A stretch of DNA of 9,076 nucleotides, taken from DAISJD01 sp036821645. Its GTDB lineage: Bacteria > Pseudomonadota > Alphaproteobacteria > ATCC43930 > CGMCC-115725. A program made the translations under genes and the position numbers. Positions 7,378 through 9,076 of the stretch are shown here, one piece after another (the stretch's first letter is position 1; each line of letters begins with the position of its first letter). The DNA is taken from NCBI GenBank assembly GCA_036821645.1, contig DAISJD010000126.1:1-9076 (forward strand). The letters run 5' to 3'. The notes below the pieces were generated by a model. The model ran no database searches. It was not told the DNA's origin and worked only from the letters and a program-made list of their open reading frames with translations.

Positions 7378-8417
7378 CCCCCACACCCCCAGGGCCGGTC
7401 CGGCGTCTTATCGGGCAACTCGTCTTGATCGCTGCGATCGCGGCCGCCGTGATCTTGGTTTATCGGGTGCTGGATCATCTCGATCGGGCCCCGCGCACCC
7501 AGGATGGGTTTTTGTTCGCCGATCAGGTGGCGATGGCCCCTGACGTCAGCGGTCGTCTCATTGCCGTGCCGATCAAGGAAAATCAGGCCGTCGCGGTCGG
7601 CGATCTTCTGGCCGAGATCGATCCTGCCCCCTACGCCTTGCGGGTGCGCGAGGCCCGGGCCGCCCTTGCCACGGTGAAGGCGCAACTGGCCCTGACAACC
7701 CGGCAAGTCGCCGCCCAGGCGAGCGGTGCCGATGCGGCCCAGACCCAGATTCAACGGGCCGAGGCGCAGCGCAGTTTGGCCCATGATACGCTGAACCGCA
7801 TTATGCCCTTGCTGGACAAGGGATATGTCACGGAACAACAGGTGGCAGAAGCCAAAACCAATGAAAAAGCCGCCGATGCCGCCCTCTTGGCCGCAACCCA
7901 GCAGGCTCGGCAGGCGCGCCAGTCGGTTGGCGATACGGAAAGCCTGCTGGCCCAGTTGGAAAGTGCCGAGGCGCGTCTTGCCTTGGCCGAACGGGATCTG
8001 CGCAATACCAAGATCACGGCCCCATTCGATGGGCTGATCGTGGGTTTGGATCGAGCCGAAGGGGCTTATGCGGTGGCCGGTCAGCCGCTCTTTAGTCTTA
8101 TTAAAACCCGTGATTGGTATGCCGTCGGCAATTTTCGGGAAACGGAATTGCCGCGCATCGCCCCGGGCGATCCCGTCACCGTATGGCTGCTCAGCGACGA
8201 CAATCATCCGATCCAAGGTCATGTCGAAAGCCTGGGCCGCGGCATTCGGCCGGAAGATGGGCCGGGGCCCTATTTGCCGACCGTGGGGCGGACTCTGAAT
8301 TGGGTGATCGTCGCCCAACGGTTCCCGGTTCGCGTCCATCTCGATGCGCCGCCGCCTGCGGCGATGCGGGTGGGGGCCACCGTCTCGTTGGTCGTTCATC
8401 ACGCGGCACGGCCATAG
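7362..8417 (+). CDS. mdtN: MdtN-like periplasmic adaptor (HlyD/EmrA-type membrane fusion protein)
   Basis: This 351-residue adaptor would link an inner-membrane pump to an outer-membrane channel. An N-terminal membrane anchor spans residues about 18-38. Then comes a biotinyl-lipoyl half (VSGRLIAVPIKENQAVAVGD), a long Ala/Gln-rich coiled-coil hairpin (about 92-210), the second lipoyl half beginning ITAPFDGLIVG at residue 218, and a beta-barrel region with NFRETELPRIAPGDPV. Length and order fit E. coli MdtN (343 residues) and relatives AaeA and EmrA. The start at ATG 7362 has GCGGGG five bases ahead; ATG 7344 and GTG 7374 are in-frame alternatives. It overlaps ytcA and is followed one base after its stop by the FUSC gene, so translation is probably coupled. 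Substrates cannot be read from sequence. Confidence 0.92.
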   Translation: MAARVTPTPPGPVRRLIGQLVLIAAIAAAVILVYRVLDHLDRAPRTQDGFLFADQVAMAPDVSGRLIAVPIKENQAVAVGDLLAEIDPAPYALRVREARAALATVKAQLALTTRQVAAQASGADAAQTQIQRAEAQRSLAHDTLNRIMPLLDKGYVTEQQVAEAKTNEKAADAALLAATQQARQARQSVGDTESLLAQLESAEARLALAERDLRNTKITAPFDGLIVGLDRAEGAYAVAGQPLFSLIKTRDWYAVGNFRETELPRIAPGDPVTVWLLSDDNHPIQGHVESLGRGIRPEDGPGPYLPTVGRTLNWVIVAQRFPVRVHLDAPPPAAMRVGATVSLVVHHAARP

Positions 8418-8418
8418 C

Positions 8419-9076
8419 ATGGGGGCCGCACACGCTGGATTGAGGGGGTTCTGCGATCAACTCTGCCACCAAGTCCGTGCAGAACTGGCGCCCGCACCCG
8501 GACGGTTTGCCAATGTTCTGCGGATCGGGGTTAGTGCGACCATCGTGGTCGTGATCGCCATGCTGTATCAAATTCCCTTACCGGCTTACGTGGCCTATCT
8601 GGTTTTTTTGGTCGCCCAGCAGGAAACGATCAGCACGGTGCTGATGGGGCTTGTGGCGATGGTGGTGATCACGGTGGCCGCCACGGCGTCGCTGCTTTTT
8701 TATGCGGTAGACGCGGGTGAACCCGCTTTGCGCATACCGATGATGGCGGTCGTGTGCTATGGGACCCTGTATTTGACGCGTGTGACCACCCTTGGCCCGA
8801 TTGTGTTTCTGATGGGCTTCATTCTGGTTTTGTCGCAAACCCTGCGCGACGTCGTACCGGATCTTGAAATTCTGACCCATTTGATCCTGTGGTTGTGGGT
8901 GATCGTGTTCGTGCCGACCGTGATCACGGTGTCGGTTACGCTTGCGACGGGGGACAAACCGCGTGTGGTCCTGCGGCGTGGGTTGGCGACCCTATTCACC
9001 CGTGCCGCCCGCCGGATCAGGGTGGGTGGGGCGGATGGGATCGCTGAGGATCAGGCCCTGTTGGTTCGCCTTTGGA
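8419..9076 (+). CDS. mdtO: MdtO-like FUSC-family efflux subunit, N-terminal part
   Basis: ATG 8419 starts one base after the adaptor's stop, and the frame stays open for 219 codons to the window end. The protein is rich in membrane segments: about residues 32-49, 52-68, 75-96, 106-122, 125-141 and 152-176. This matches the N-terminal half of fusaric-acid-resistance-type (FUSC/AaeB/MdtO) proteins, which are near 680 residues long. Shared traits with E. coli MdtO include PGR followed by the first membrane helix, a Q/EIP(F/L) turn after it, and GEP.(I/L)R before the third group of helices. It probably acts with the preceding adaptor as the inner-membrane part of a drug or aromatic-acid exporter. 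The C-terminal half, including the cytosolic domain and second membrane block, lies outside the window. Confidence 0.88.
   Translation, partial: MGAAHAGLRGFCDQLCHQVRAELAPAPGRFANVLRIGVSATIVVVIAMLYQIPLPAYVAYLVFLVAQQETISTVLMGLVAMVVITVAATASLLFYAVDAGEPALRIPMMAVVCYGTLYLTRVTTLGPIVFLMGFILVLSQTLRDVVPDLEILTHLILWLWVIVFVPTVITVSVTLATGDKPRVVLRRGLATLFTRAARRIRVGGADGIAEDQALLVRLW

Noticed and set aside
7317..8420. Long minus-strand open frame of 367 codons opposite mdtN
   Set aside because: Its His/Gly/Arg-rich composition is typical of antisense shadows; the plus-strand adaptor protein is clear.

Overview
The window looks like alphaproteobacterial chromosome, probably from the order Rhodospirillales. The main evidence is the sigma-70 protein, which has the alphaproteobacterial start (MATKA), a long acidic/proline-rich insert and the C-terminus RSRKLRSFLD. 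Housekeeping and efflux genes are GC-rich. About 3390-4790 and 5430-5890 are visibly AT-rich and look foreign.

Layout. The first 338 bases are non-coding leader. rpoD (339-2321, +) follows and converges on a gene for an exported thioredoxin-like protein (2401-2913, -). A strong hairpin with an A-tract on one side and a T-tract on the other, between them, probably terminates both. From about 3030 to 5890 lies an accessory island. It contains two related copies of a C-terminal toxin-like domain, each followed by an immunity-like gene. Copy A has an open toxin domain (3384-3770) that overlaps its immunity gene by ATGA, but the immunity gene appears frameshifted at a run of eight T. Copy B (5235-5783) keeps one reading frame throughout but carries three in-frame stops (TGA, TAG, TAA), and its immunity gene is reduced to a 29-residue remnant with both ends kept. 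Between the copies lie a second broken immunity-like gene, a tRNA gene with anticodon CAT, and one of two AT-rich 72-bp direct repeats that precede the two copies. No integrase, transposase or CRISPR array was seen.

The right end (5976-9076) is a conserved efflux module. A LysR-type regulator is transcribed leftwards, and a tight divergent operon runs rightwards: a YtcA-family small lipoprotein, an MdtN-like membrane fusion protein and an MdtO-like FUSC-family pump subunit that leaves the window. Together these match the ytcA-mdtN-mdtO order of Enterobacteria; an outer-membrane factor (MdtP type) may follow outside. The 142-bp intergenic region holds a TTC-N11-GAA palindrome that fits a LysR operator.

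The most notable content is the decaying toxin/immunity array. Its function is inferred from architecture and remembered family patterns; no database search was possible.
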